The position numbers were made by a program, and so were the translations under genes. A stretch of 64,000 nt of DNA. It comes from Botryosphaeria dothidea. Its lineage: Eukaryota; Ascomycota; Dothideomycetes; Botryosphaeriales; Botryosphaeriaceae. The notes under the pieces are model-generated. The model was given only the letters and a program-made list of their open reading frames with translations. It was not told the origin of the DNA and did not search any database. Positions 32,127-44,479 of this stretch are shown here, in pieces. The stretch covers positions 3,534,001 through 3,598,000 of the forward strand of contig WWBZ02000051.1 in the NCBI GenBank assembly GCA_011503125.2, read 5' to 3'. Within the stretch, counting starts at the first letter, position 1, and the number at the start of each line of letters is the position of its first letter.

Positions 32127-34309
32127 TCAGACATAAGTCAGGTCCTCGGCCACCCCGAGGACCTTCTTCAGCTGGACGCCGACCTTCCTCTCGTCTCCTT
32201 TGGCAGCCGCCGTGCGGACAAGCTTGATCAGCGCCTCCGCCTTCTTCTCCCAGCGCGAGAAGAACTTCTTCGGCAGGACCTCCCGGATCTGCTGCAGCAC
32301 AACGTCGGCGTGGCCGTCCAAGGACTCAGGACTGGCCGGGCCCTGAGCCTTGGCGTTGTACTGCGGCTTGATCATCTCCAGCTCGAGCACGTCGGCTTCC
32401 TCCCGCTTGTTCATCCCCGAAGCGAGTACCAGGCCCTCGCCAGGCTTGACGGGATGATCGGATGGAGCAGCGGAGGCAGCCGGGCGGCGAGCGGGAGCGG
32501 GAGTCGGGACCGAAGGAGGAGCGGGAGCCGCAACGGGGGGAGTCGTCGAAGCCGGGGCCGAGGCGGTGGCGGCGGTGGTCGTGGTCGAGCTGCTGCCAGC
32601 AGCAGACGAGCCAGAGCCAGCCGTAGCACCGGGAGACGCCAGGGCGGAGGACGGCGACGACGACGACGGACCAGAGGCGGCAGGAGGAGGAGCGACGACG
32701 GCGGGGGCGGAAGACGGCGGCAACACTGGGGCAGGACCAGACGTCGACCGGCCAGCGGACAGGTTCAACCAGCCCGTGGTGTCGACGTTGGACTGGCCCT
32801 TCACCCACGTGAAGCCAGGACCACGCTTGACCATCTGGACGCGACAGGCACCGGGCGAGTAGAAGTACGTCGACACAGGCGCGGACGACATGGTGGCAAG
32901 GGGACCAGCGACGGCAGGTTGCGCGTCGAGATCCATGTCGTCGTTGCCGTTGTTGCCGGTCGAGGATGGTGTCGTGGTCATGGCGTTGCCGGGGCCGACC
33001 GCAGGAGGGGGAGGGGGAGCCGTGCCGGAGGGAGGAGAGTCGACCACTCCGTCCATGTCATCACTGTCGTCGCCAGCGGTGCCCGGAGCAGAGGATCCGT
33101 TGCCAGTGCCCTGGTGAGAGGGCTGAGCGTCACCCATGGTGACCTCAGGGGCAGAGGCGGACGACTGACCAGCAACCGGCGCATCCGACATGGTCGAGTC
33201 GGCAGGAGCAGGAGCGGAAGGCAAGGCCGAAGCAACCGAAGAACCAGCGGCGGAGGAGCCCTGCTTCTTCTCACGGACCGCACCCGACACCTTGAGGCCA
33301 CCCATCTGGGAGCAGAGCCTCTTCATCTCCCGGTCCAGCGACACGCGGAAAGTGTTCAGCGCCGCAACGAGCTCGGAAAAGCCCAATTTGAGCTTGTCCG
33401 CACGCTGCGAGAGGCGCGGAACGGACGCCGGAACGGAGAGAGGAAGTGCCAAGTCCAGGTTGGCCAGGGTGGTCTCGGGCGAGGCGAGGGTGGAAGGACC
33501 GGAGGGAGCGAGGGTCTCGGCGGCGGCGGGAGCGGGAGCGACGGCGGGAGGAGCAGCGGGAGCAGCGCGTCCTGCAGACGGAAGGACGATGGTCGTGTTG
33601 GAAATAGGGCCAGAAGGAGCAAGGTCCTCCTGAGCCCCAACATCAGCCACGCCGGCGTCCTTGCCGTCCGTCTGAACAGGAACGACGACTGCGGCCGGTG
33701 CGGGAGCTGGAACAACCGAGGCGACAGCGACAGGGGCGGGAGCAGGAGCCGGGGTGACGAAGTGCTCGACAACAGCAGGAACAGGGGCAGTGAAGATCAA
33801 CTCGTTGATCTTCGCTACCCGGCACCTGTTCTTGCTGCTGAAGTGCTTGAGGACCCGCTGGGAGATGGACTCTCCCTTGCGGTGGGGCTTCGCCGACCGC
33901 CGGTCCTTAGGCTCCTTGTCCCGACGTGTGTTCTGCAGAAGTGATGTCAGACTAGGTCACACAACTAGCAGTGAAGCGAAGTGAGGCATACCATCGGGTT
34001 GTTGCTACCCTTTTTGCGCATGGCGGCCATGGACTTAGGGAGAGGAGACTGTCGAGTAGTCAGCTTGCTGTGCTTGCTTCATGGATAAGTTGGCCGACTT
34101 ACCGTGCCAGGCTCGAGGCCCGGAACCATGTTGACCGTCGTCTCCTCCCAGTCCATCGTGTTGCTGTCCTGGGGGGCGTCGGCCATCTCGACATCGTTGT
34201 CGGGAGTGACCGCGAGGCCAGTGGAGGTCGGCTGGACGCCTTCCATACTGTCATCGCCGGTGGACCAGGCAGTGGTGGAGGTGAGCTCGATGCCTTCCAT
34301 GGAGTCCAT
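32127..34309 (-). CDS. Large Ala/Pro/Ser-rich hypothetical protein
   Basis: Three exons, 34309-34103, 34048-33992 and 33932-32127, encode 689 residues. The introns of 54 and 59 bp have GTAAGT/CGACAG and GTATGC/CTGCAG ends, and both phases fit. Residues 1-69 are acidic with a repeated DSMEG motif. A basic segment around residues 85-130 (RKGESISQRVLKHFSSKNRC) looks ordered, as does the last 60-residue part (KKFFSRWEKKAEALIKLVRT and onward). The rest is a low-complexity Ala/Pro/Ser/Thr linker. No signal peptide or known domain is seen. A 657-codon frame runs antisense (31971-33944), but it is Arg/Gly-rich, unspliced and typical of a shadow. Function unknown. Confidence 0.65.
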
Positions 34310-37300
34310 GGTGAGAGACGGGAAGGAAAGGGAGAGGAAAGTGGTTGGAAGCTGTGCCGGAAGCGCGATTTCGAAAGCGTAGGCGGGCGTGCAAAAGTGC
34401 AGCTGGCGTACTCGTGGAAATCGCGGTGGGCAAAGCTGGTCAGAAAAAAAGAGGAGGGCGTGGTGTAGGGTAGCTAGATCTTATGCACAAGGCAGAGCGC
34501 CCGACTGGGCTAGCGTGTCGTCGGAGGCGGTACACAAGCGAGCTCGCGGCGACGGCAGAATGGATCCTAGAGGCTGGCACAGCGCTTAAACGGGCAGCTA
34601 TAGCAGAGCAGGCCAAAGTGAAAGCTACCGTGCGGGCGCTGCGGGCGCGAGGAGCGCGGAGCGAAGAGCGCGGAGCGGACAGCAGCTTCCCAGCGGCGCA
34701 AAGGCGCCTTGCGCAAGGACTTCAGCAGAACATGTTCTATAAACCAAAAGAAGCCGTGTAAAATACATAAAAGCAGAAAATAAGGTTGGAAGAAGTTCAA
34801 ACCACTGTTTGTCTTTGCCCAGGCTGGTTGTGGCGTCCAGAGCGCGCGTATATCAAAATGCCTGGCTGTGGCGCGCCAGCGGGAGGTGCTGGGCAGCAAT
34901 AGGGGCAGCCAGGATCATGACATGCCAGAGAAGTCTCCACGATACCCAGCAGCTATGTTCTCTGCTTTGACGCCCATTGTGAGCGTTGGCAGGCCGCAAT
35001 GGCGCGGGGCGCAAAGCGCTGGAGGGGCGCGGTCGGCATGGCCCGTGCGCATGGTGTTGAGCGCGACGCGCACCAGCAACCCACTCAAGCGCGCCCCACA
35101 GCGGCCCGCGAAAAGCTTGACAGGAGCGACGCAGGGAGCTGGTGGCAGTCTGATCTCCAAGATTGCCCAGCGGTTCAGGACGAAGCCAGGAAGATCTGAA
35201 GCCGCCGCAAGGCGTGCGACTGAATGAGCGCGACGGTCGAGCGGCCGCCCAGGGACGCAGCTCGCAGCAGGCCAGAGTCGCAAAGCTGATGACGTCATGC
35301 CCAGGTCAGCGCGGCGGCCGCTGGGCGTTCGCTCGCTCCGCGTGGGCGTCAAGCAAATTTTTTTGACGCTGTGCCTGGCGGGCTGCGGCGGCCATGCGCT
35401 GGTCACTCTCACTCCTCACTGCGCTTGCCTATGACATGCCCGTTGCGACTATGGAGTCGGTCGCCCTTTGACGCCATACGCCGCCGCGATTGCACTATAC
35501 TGGCTCTCTGCCGGCCCAGCTCGAGGCTCACCGCGGACGCAGCCCGTCGACAATTGGCATGGCCTGCCGACGCGCACATCTGGACAGCTGACTCGCGCGT
35601 CACCATCGACATTGGCGCATGCAACTTGGGCGGTCCTGGCTGTGGATGTCAAAGTCGAGCGGCGTTTGGAGCAGCGTCTTCAAGGCAGCGCACGCGAATT
35701 GTTGAGTGCGCCATCGCACCTCGCCACCTCGCAACATTTCTGCGTCATTGCCGCTCAAGCATACCTTCTCTCCCCGCTGATCAGTTATTCTTTTTTGAGA
35801 TGTTCGCTGACCGCAATTTCTTGTTCTCCATTAGAAACTCCGTTGCCCATACTCATCGCTCATCTCACCCATCGTGACGGATGTCGAACGCCAGCTGTCG
35901 TCACGAATACTCCTTGGAACACGCGGGCCCGGCTTGACAAGCCAACTCGTTCCATGTGCGGCCTTTTGCTGGTAGCGGCCCTGAAAGCTGGAAAGACACA
36001 TGCAAAGCAAGTCGTGACAGCGCATGGATTCACGAGTATCGCAAGAGAGAGACCTGGATCATGACAAGAGGACATGCAACCTTGCTGTTTCGAGGGCGAG
36101 AATACAGATGTGGATAGAGAGCGTCGGTCGGGGGACAAAAAATAAAGAACAGCAGAGTTGTTGGCTGGATTGACATGCAACCAGGATATGTACCAATTTG
36201 ATGGCCATTACCATGACGTTTTTGGAATGGACAACCGTTGTGCTTGCAGCAAACTGCGAGAGGGAAACTTTAATTGGAAACGACGGCAAATACGAATGAC
36301 CGCCGGCGACAGCGTGGAACCATGCCTACTGGAAATAGGAGCACTGAGCACAATGGGGGGTAGAATTCATTCATCCTTTGGAAAAGACGATTCAGCACAG
36401 ATTCGCGAGAGCCGCTGTGGCGTACATCATCCACGGAACATGCCAATCAGGATACAAACGGAAGGTCCAATTTGCGTCGATGGCCATCACGCAGATAATT
36501 CTCAACGAGATTGCGTCATTGCGTACAGGCGTCGCTGATTGCTGCACGACAGCGGACCGAAGGGCCGTTGTCGCGACCACGGAAAGAAAAAAGAGAGAGG
36601 AGCAATAAAGCAAGCCCCGCAATGCAACTTGGTTGGCCGAGGCTGCAACCCTATGACCTCCCGACCCTCTGCCGACGGCCGTTGAGGAAGAAAAAAGCAT
36701 ATGGCAGGGAATTCCCGTTTGCATTCCATTATGATAACTGCGGAAAGACAGCGCGCTGCAATTGTTTGAGTGGCGACCACCGTATGGCAGACCGAAGAAG
36801 CCGAGGACTTTCCTGTTAAAGGCATCCGTGCGAAGAACATATTGCTTGCAAAATCTGCCGCGAGGAGGAAGTAGGACGGCACCTTGTATGGATTGGTAGG
36901 GAAAGCGGGCAGAAGACAACAAACGGCCTCGGATGCCTAAACCCTGACTCCGTTCTGCACACAAGCAATGAACCACTCGATCCGGGGCCAACACGTGGGA
37001 GACGACGAATGGCATCATCAATGTTATGCCTCCTCCACCAAGCTACGCTGGAGAGCATGTGGAAACGCCGCTCCCCGCATGAAACAGCGGGCCAACGGGC
37101 ATGAGTGCTGGCAGCAGACGGGAACAGAAACCGGAGCCGAGAACTAGCGTCATCAGGATGGCTCGTGATATCCGGCGTGAGGTGTGGGGGGGGGGGGATC
37201 CCCTGGTCCATTGCTTTCGCCGAACTCGCGGTCCCACAACATGTCTCATCCAGCCCCACCACTCTCTCATTCTCTCCCATCACGAACGGCATCGAGAGGT

Positions 37301-37940
37301 ATCGCTCCATCTCAATCTCGTCACTCGGGAGGTTAATTCCATCGCCTCGCCCCTACTTCAACCTTCTTTGCGCAATCCGCACCCTCAATTTCGTCGCGCG
37401 GCGTTGAATCAGCTGTGATGGCGGACCGGCCGAGGCAGTGGCGTGGACCTGCGTCTCCGCACGCCCCAAATTTCATGCCCCCGTTCCTGGCTAGCCACAT
37501 CAAGGAAAAGGCTTTCCCTCTCCGCTCACTTTAAGCTCAACCTGCCCGCCGCTACCCCGGATTTTCCTTGGATCTTGTCGATCCCATGCTCTTCTCCTCT
37601 CGCCGCTCGGTATCATGTGCATCGTCGCTGACTGCCCATCCGCGCCGGCGTCTCTGAACAAAGTCATGACTATGAGGGGAGAATCGCGCCAACCTGGACA
37701 TGCCGAGGAGGCCCCAGCGTCGCGATTTATTGTCATTCGTCTAGAATGCCCCAAGATCGCGCCATGTCGTATTTATCCTGATTTTCACGCCCGGTCAAGA
37801 AACATTCTTCTACCGCGCTTCTCCCGCTCTGACGCGCTCTGTTTCTTTCCTCATTCGCCTGTCAGCCAGCAGTCTAGAGTCGCATCTCCGACTGCCCATC
37901 CCCTCTCGAGGCATTGCGAAACAGATACCGCATCATCACC
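34310..37940. other. Gene-poor region of about 3.6 kb
   Basis: No gene is supported. The left 300 bp would be the promoter of the minus-strand gene. GC-rich segments at 34620-35400 contain simple GCGGAGCG-type repeats, NotI-type sites and a GATGACGTCATG word near 35290 (a consensus-like bZIP site). A G12 run lies at about 37186-37197. The segment 37800-37940 is the likely promoter and leader of the secreted-protein gene. Confidence 0.35.
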
Positions 37941-38807
37941 ATGCGCTTCAGCACTCTGGCCACTCTCTTCTTTGCCTCGGCGGCTGTCGCTGCTCCGGCG
38001 GCCCCGGCACCCGCCGACGCCGAGATCAGCAAGAAGTCGTTCTTCCCGACCGAGTCCGACAGCAGCGAGAACAGTGAGGGATACGGTGGTAGTGGTGGTG
38101 AAGAAGAGCCGGTCCCCACTGGCGCCGCCGCGTTTGGCGAGTCCCTCACGACCATCGCAGCGAACATCAACACGACCAACCAAACTCTGAATGAGTTCTC
38201 GGGCGGCCTGAAGGGTATCGCCCAGCTCCTGAAGATTCAGTCGGAAACCACCGCTCTTGGAGACTCCATTCAGAACAGCACCGCCATCGCCAATGCCACT
38301 GGCAGGATCAGCCTTGCTGACTCGTATGTGGCCCTTCGTGTCTTCTCTGATCAATTGCTGACCGACTGTGCAGTACCACTGTTGGCCAGCAATTCCTGAC
38401 CCTTCAACCGCAGATCGATTCCCTCCTGGACAATATCAAGTCCAAGCGACCTGAATTCCAAAATGCCGGCTTTGGTCTTCTCGACGTCGTCTCCTTGTTG
38501 AGGTCGAACATTCAAGAACAGCAGGAGTACGCCAAAGAGCTTGGTGATGCTGCATGTGTCCGCTTTCCATCGCACCGACCCGCAAACGCTAACAAGCTAC
38601 CAGACCATTGCGATGCTCGATCCCTCCCTCACGTCCATTGCCACGCCGGTTAACGACGAGATCCAGAATCGCTTCGAGCAGACCATCGACGCATATGGCG
38701 GTCGCGGCGGCCTCATCCAGATTCCGCCTGGCCTCATCGGCCTCCTGACCGGTGGTGGTGGTGGTGACAGCGGCAGCGGTGGTTTCGGAGGCATTGGCGG
38801 CAACTAA
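37941..38807 (+). CDS. Secreted hypothetical protein, Gly-rich tail
   Basis: Three exons, 37941-38323, 38374-38557 and 38604-38807, encode about 256 residues. The first intron (GTATGT...GTGCAG, 50 bp) is clear. The second (46 bp, GCTAAC branch, ACCAG acceptor) is needed to reach the Gly-rich frame, but its donor GTCCGC is weak, so that boundary may be off by a few bases. MRFSTLATLFFASAAVAAPA is a classical signal peptide. Residues about 40-60 are acidic Ser/Gly-rich; then comes an amphipathic helical region (NINTTNQTLNEFSGGLKGIA and onward) with several N-glycosylation sequons, and a tail with GGGGG-D-SGSGGFGGIGGN. There is almost no Cys, so it is not a hydrophobin. Likely a cell-wall or secreted protein of unknown function. 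Confidence 0.7.
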
Positions 38808-39802
38808 TTTCACACTGTACATGCTTCGATGCCCGCTGAAGTAATGGCGGGCCATTGCGGAACGAGATGCTGATGATGCGGAGGCTGCACGCGTACCTTC
38901 AGGTTGCCACGACGTTAATGTGGATACCCAGACAGAGTCCACTCACTAAATATCATTGTATACTGCTACTGGATGTGAGCTCCTTGATAATGAGTCAGAA
39001 TGTCCCGAATCAGCTTTGCTAGCGGATGGGCTCGACGGTGCTGCATGTTGCTCATGGCTTTTCGTCCGTGTTCGCGAGAGAAAGTGGCGTGGTTGCTGGT
39101 TGCATCAGGCTTCCAGCCTTCATTAAACTCACATCTAGAACATTGACATCGGGCCGGACCTAATCGTACTGCCTCCAAACTCAGTAGCTTGACTAATTTT
39201 TTCGCCTGGTCGCATGACAAGATCCGAAGAAAGGTCTATTGCGAAAATATTCAATCGATTCTGAAAAGTGAATTCTCTGGAATCCTGCTGCCTGAAGGCT
39301 CGTACAGGCAGCTCGAGCGCACGCATCACACCCGGCGAAGTCTGCGGCCACACAACTCAGTCGCCATCTCTGGCTTCCGCCTCTCCCTCATCCCGAGCAT
39401 CATCCCACGCCTCACCACAAAGCCTCCCCGTACACGCAACACGCAACTAAGCCTTGCGCCGCACCGCCACCGCCATTCTGCTCGCACACACCAACCAGCG
39501 CGCCTCTGGGTCGCGGTGCCGAATTCCCAGACCACGCCACACCATGACGTAAACGCCGTCGCGCACGGTGGCGCCTCTGCTGGCGCTGATTCGCCTGCGC
39601 AAAGCTTACCTGCCGCCGACCCGGGCGCCGCTGCGTCGTGATTCGTCGACGCGGAAAGCTTGCCTTGCCGCAGTGCCGTTGCCAAGGGCAGATCCGGGTC
39701 GCGTCGCTGCGTCCGCCTTGCTGGTGGTCGAGGGCGCTCTTGTTTATTTGAAAGGCCCGGTTCCCCGATCGCTGGGCTCTTGTTTCTCTCTTGCTATCCT
39801 GC
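38808..39802. other. Intergenic region
   Basis: No gene is supported. The right part is the upstream region of the PMP3-type gene. Confidence 0.35.
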
Positions 39803-39809
39803 TATAAAG
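39803..39809 (+). promoter_or_regulatory. TATA-like element before PMP3-type gene
   Basis: TATAAAG lies 94 bp upstream of the start codon at 39903 and is followed by a C/A-rich leader, a typical arrangement for a strongly expressed fungal gene. Confidence 0.45.
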
Positions 39810-39902
39810 CTGCCTTGACTCCTGAAACACCACGAGACTCCTCGACAACGAATCGCCTGTTCCTAAGCGCATCTACGAGACAAACCACGGCAACTACACA
39901 CC

Positions 39903-40469
39903 ATGTCGAACCGCCCGCCTTCTTCGACGGTGAGTCGCACCTTTCCTTGGGCTGGCGGGAGCTGCGCGATGAGATCCTGCTCGGTCCGGGCCTGCCGCTG
40001 TGGAGTCGTGGGCTCGTGGAGCGCTGCGGAGGCGGACGCGCTCTGCGACCCGACACTGTATTCTCGGCGCGGCGCTTCCATTGAGCGCTGCTCTCCTGTC
40101 CTGGCTGGCTGTGAGAGAACGGCAGCGATGGCATGAGCAGCTTCGAGTCGAGCGCGGCGCGCCCGAGCCAATTGGCGCTCGAACGTTGCGCCAGCTCCGC
40201 CCTCCGTCCAGCAGCATGGCTGACCTCTATTCCCATGACAGTCCGACGTCCTCCTCTACTTCCTCGCCCTCTTCGTCCCGCCCGTGCCGGTCTTCATCAA
40301 GCGCGGATGCGGCGCCGATTTCCTGATCAACATCTGTCTGAGTATCCTGGGCTGGATTCCGGGTGTTCTCCGTAAGTTTACACAGGATCGCTCTCCTGGA
40401 TCAAGTGCTGACCGTTCCATTGCAGACGCATTCTGGATCGTCAGTAGGACCGAGACGCCGGCTGTGTAA
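39903..40469 (+). CDS. PMP3: PMP3/UPF0057 small membrane proteolipid
   Basis: Three exons, 39903-39929, 40242-40371 and 40426-40469, encode 66 residues. Both introns have consensus ends (GTGAGT...ATGACAG, 312 bp; GTAAGT...TTGCAG, 54 bp). The protein reads [20 protein letters not shown], then [20 protein letters not shown], then [20 protein letters not shown]. It has the two membrane helices separated by the short KRGCGADF loop that define the family. Yeast Pmp3 is a plasma-membrane protein that limits cation influx and membrane hyperpolarisation and is linked to salt stress. The first intron is unusually long and GC-rich compared with the 50-55 bp introns around it. Family assignment is firm. 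Confidence 0.92.
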
Positions 40470-40812
40470 ATCAGGGCGCATGCCAGCAACGAATAATACC
40501 TAAGGGGACAGGGGAGGTGATGAAGCCTTGACGGAATGGGCCGTGGTTGTGGATATGGATACCCGCTTTGAACTATACGTTTGAATTACTCTTCTTTTCC
40601 TCTGTCCATTGTTTTCATCTTGCTGCGTAAAATCAATTCATCTTCCTCGATTCATGCCTATCCCCGCGATCCGTGACGTCAAGACCCACAGGAGCTCTGA
40701 CGTCCCACATAAGCACAGAACTCGTCAGAACAAAACACCACGACCTCGCAACATTCAAATCGCAGCTCTACGGACCTCAAGCCATCTCCAATACAGCCAA
40801 ACAGCCCCAGCA

Positions 40813-41856
40813 ATGCCGCCGCAAACCCGCATCGCCGCCGTCACCGGCGCAAACAAGGGCATCGGCCTCGCCATTGGTGCGCCCCTCCACCCCGCCCCGC
40901 ACACCACCCCTCCCCCGCCATTCCTCATCATCATCACCATCCCCCAATCCCAACCCCGACCCTCATCCGCGCTGACACCCACCAAAAAAAAAAAAAAAGT
41001 CCGCAACCTCGCCCTCGCATACCCCGCCTCCGCCCTCGCCCGCGACAACGCCCCGCTCCTGATCTACCTCACCGCGCGCTCCGCGCCGCGCGGCCTCGCC
41101 GCCCTCGAGGCCCTCCACGCCGACCCGTCCCTGGCATCCGCGAAGGTGCTGGCCCGCGACGGCGGGCCCGTCTCGCTCGCCTTCCAGCCGCTCGACGTCG
41201 GCGACGCCGCCAGCATCGACGCGTTCGCGGCGCAGCTGCGCGCCGCGCACGGGCGGGTCGACGTGCTCGTCAACAACGCGGGCGTCGCGATGGACGGGTT
41301 CGGCGCCGCGGTGGCGCGGGGCACGCTGCGGACGAACTACTGGGGCGCGGTGCGGGCGATGCTGGCGGTGCTGCCGCTCGTGCGGGCGGCGCGGACGGGC
41401 CGGGTCGTGAATGTGGCGAGCGCGGCCGGGGCGCTGGGGAAGTATTCGGACGGATTGCGGGAGCGGTTTAGGGACGCGGCGGAGGCGGCGGCGGGGACGG
41501 GCGAGGAGGTCGTGGCGCCGACGGATGCGATTATGCGGGAGTTTGAGGAGGGCGTCGAGGCGGGGGATCATGAAAAGAAGGGGTTTCCGTCGGCGGCGTA
41601 TGCGGTGAGCAAGGCGGGGTTGATTGGGGCGACGAGGGCGGTTGGGTTGTGGGAGAAGAGCGAGGCAGAGAAGGAAGGGAGACCGGTGAGGGCGGTGAAT
41701 AGTTGCTGTCCGGGCTGGGTCAATACGGATATGACGAAGGGGAAAGGGACGAGGAGCGTGGATGAGGGCGCGAAGACGCCGGTGTTCTTGGCACTGGGGG
41801 ATTTGGATGGCGTGGTGGGGGAGTTTTGGAGGGATGAGAAGGTGGTGGAGTGGTGA
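40813..41856 (+). CDS. Short-chain dehydrogenase, carbonyl-reductase type
   Basis: Two exons, 40813-40876 and 41000-41856, encode 306 residues. The 123-bp intron (GTGCGC donor, acceptor after a 15-A run) joins NKGIGLAI to VRNLALAYP. TGANKGIG at residues 11-18 is the NADP(H) Rossmann motif, VNNAG follows, and SAAYAVSKAG holds the catalytic Tyr and Lys. PGWVNTDMTKGKGTRSVDEG closely matches the substrate-lid region of CBR1-type carbonyl reductases, monomeric NADPH enzymes that reduce quinones and aldehydes. This subfamily normally carries the insertion before the catalytic Tyr that is also seen here. A cytosolic location is expected. The physiological substrate cannot be told. GC at third positions is very high. 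Confidence 0.88.
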   Translation: MPPQTRIAAVTGANKGIGLAIGAPLHPAPHTTPPPPFLIIITIPQSQPRPSSALTPTKKKKKVRNLALAYPASALARDNAPLLIYLTARSAPRGLAALEALHADPSLASAKVLARDGGPVSLAFQPLDVGDAASIDAFAAQLRAAHGRVDVLVNNAGVAMDGFGAAVARGTLRTNYWGAVRAMLAVLPLVRAARTGRVVNVASAAGALGKYSDGLRERFRDAAEAAAGTGEEVVAPTDAIMREFEEGVEAGDHEKKGFPSAAYAVSKAGLIGATRAVGLWEKSEAEKEGRPVRAVNSCCPGWVNTDMTKGKGTRSVDEGAKTPVFLALGDLDGVVGEFWRDEKVVEW

Positions 41857-44479
41857 GGCTGTGCCTGCACTTGAGCTCTGATGCTATCTGGCTCTTGGTG
41901 ATGATACTGTCTATTCAGTTTGCTTCTGGTCATTTTTCTTCCAGGATAACTTCCTTTCTACCTTCTCTCTTTGCATCCGGGAAATGACTTTCCACTTCTT
42001 ACTCGGATTCCTTCAGCATGTCCGGCCCTGACCTCCCTTCCCTGATACAACCACTACCGAATTCGTCAGAATGACGTGGACGGGAGACAGCGGACTATGA
42101 GGTTTTCATGACCAAGAACCGGCATTACTGCTACCCTTCTCTATTCCCTGTTGATAGCCCTTCCACTGCTTCCGTCTTTATTGATGTCCCTGACTTCGTA
42201 TCCACAGACACCACATACCGTTTTAGTAACTTTTGGTGGTTTAAATCGGACTGCCCTGTCAATCTCACGTCGAACTGCAGCAGAGATGAGCATTCCGCTG
42301 TTGTCATGGCCTGAACGGCTGATTCAAAGACGTTAGAAGCTTTCGAAAAGAGTATGCAGACAATGATTAGATTGAGACCGTGCCAGAATTCTGATGGGAG
42401 GTCATGTCATCAAACTTGCTGTGGAAGAAGGGACTCTACAGCGAATCGGAAAACCCAAATACAAGATCTCCAGCGTGAAGAGCAAAGTACATGCTTGGGT
42501 GATGATTCTGCAATGCTTCGGGTCCTGAAGGGATCAAACTGTCTTGCGAGATTTATAGTCCCAGGGCATCAGCGGCCCGGCGACAAAGATCTGTTGCATA
42601 GTCAGAACAAAGCACAGGATACCACACCGGGAAACACTACTCAACTTCTCATCGTTGCGTACTCCATGAAGAAGCCCAAGGCAATGCACGTTGGCTCCGC
42701 CCGTTTGCGATACGTCTCTGTCTATGCCAAATCGCTCTCCAATTGTCTTGTCTCTGAGTGACATCAAACCGGGAGAGACTCAAGGAGTTCTGCCACTGCC
42801 CGCTGCCCACTACTACCCATTGCTAAACGCCTAGTCATGTATCCTCAGAGCAGATGCAAGATGTCCCGGCTGGGCTCACCCACTGTTTGCGTAGGTGACT
42901 GAATGCGACCGGCCTTGTGGGTGCTAGATAAATGAGGAGATATCGTAGGGCGGTAAAAGCGAGGAACTGTGGTCTGGATTAGAGACTCCTGAAGAGTGTA
43001 GGCTCACGGACCTGCGGATAAACGATATCGCCAGGTGATCACATCAATCAAGGAAGACTGGTAGAGCTGCTGATGGGAAGCATTGTAGCGGAGGCCGGTG
43101 CTATCTTCCTTCACTGACTCTATCCATGCCATGTTCCTCACAACGGTGTTCGGAGCTGTATTCCACCTTCTAAAGAATAAAATATCCCAAAGTGGGTGTC
43201 AATGAATGCATGTTCCAATTGCTGGGCGCTTGGACGGATGTTACATTGTCTGCTCATATAAAATTTGGTTTGCTGCGAGATCTCGTTTGGCGATGGCCTT
43301 CACTCTCAGGATCATGAAGAGCTCTCTGGAGCGCTGGAAATTTACTTTGAGGAGCTGATGGTGGGCTGCCCGCAGACAGGGTGTTTCTTGTCGCAGCCAG
43401 TGAAGAGACCTGACTTACTAGAGACAGTATAGTAACCATCGTCGCCCTGATAACAGTCATGAGGCTTGGTTGAGCGGGCAATGACTTGGCTGAGGCCAGA
43501 CGTGGCCCTCATGATGAGCCTCCAGGTGCCTTGCTGACGGACACTTCATATCTTGAACTGGCCAGCGATGTTTGTGAACGGAGATTAGCCGCGGACAGAG
43601 GTGGTCATGAGGATATTGTATCTGTCCGTGGTAATCACTGTCTCCAATCACACTAGCGACAAGATCCATGCCGCTCAGCGCGGCTGCTGCACGCGGCGCG
43701 GTCGCATGTGTGAGCTCGCTTGTGTTCTGCCGTGATGCTGCGCGCAGCACTCCACAACGGTCGGATCCACTGTCTTGTAAATATCGGTGGCTGAGTTGCT
43801 TGCAAACGAACGGTTGTGTGTGGGGATTGCAATGGTGGCCGCAGGGGCGTGGGAGCGGGTGCGGAGCGGCGTGCCAGGAGGGCGGAGGCTGCGGAGGATG
43901 GGACGTTGCTGCTGGACAGGTCAGAAAGTGTGAGGGTCTTCGATGGAGACTCAGAGCTGACAATGATTGCAGACGCCGTAGTTTGGATACGCCGCTGTGC
44001 TGAGTTTGCGCGCGGCGCGCGTGGGATCACTGAAAGCTCTTCTGGCGGCGGGCGCGTGTGACGAGGTCGCAAGCGGCGGTGCGCCATTTGCGACACCAAA
44101 GGAAACTCACGATGGGATGGTGAGGGTGTGTGACAACATGTGGTCTTGCGCTGATGCGGTGACAGCCGCAGACACGCTTGTGACGCGGCCGCGAGACAGC
44201 GTTGCTTTGTGGAGTGCCCGTTGTCGAGGCCGCAGAGCCGCTCAACACCTATCCAGAGCAAAGTGGATAGATTGACAATATGCAGCTCGAGATATGCCGA
44301 ACAGCGGACAGCCAGCTTTACCCAGCAGTGCGTGGCGCTTCACTGTGTGCCATCGCCGGCGGGCGGGCGGCGCTGCGCAACACCACTGACGAGACTCACG
44401 ATGGATGGCGACCACAGCTGGGGTACCATCACAACACCCACAGTGGACAGTAGAAGGAACAGAAAGGCAATCCATTGCT
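41857..44479. other. Gene-poor region of about 2.6 kb
   Basis: No gene is supported. The part 43650-44240 is GC-rich and looks like the other GC-rich, NotI-site-bearing spacers of the window, with overlapping frames on both strands. Confidence 0.35.

Noticed and set aside
31971..33944. 657-codon plus-strand open frame as a gene
   Set aside because: Arg/Gly-rich, no start context or introns; it is antisense to a gene model with two consensus, phase-compatible introns.
35280..35300. GATGACGTCATG as a regulatory site of a specific gene
   Set aside because: A CREB/ATF-like word is present, but no supported gene starts nearby, so a function cannot be assigned.
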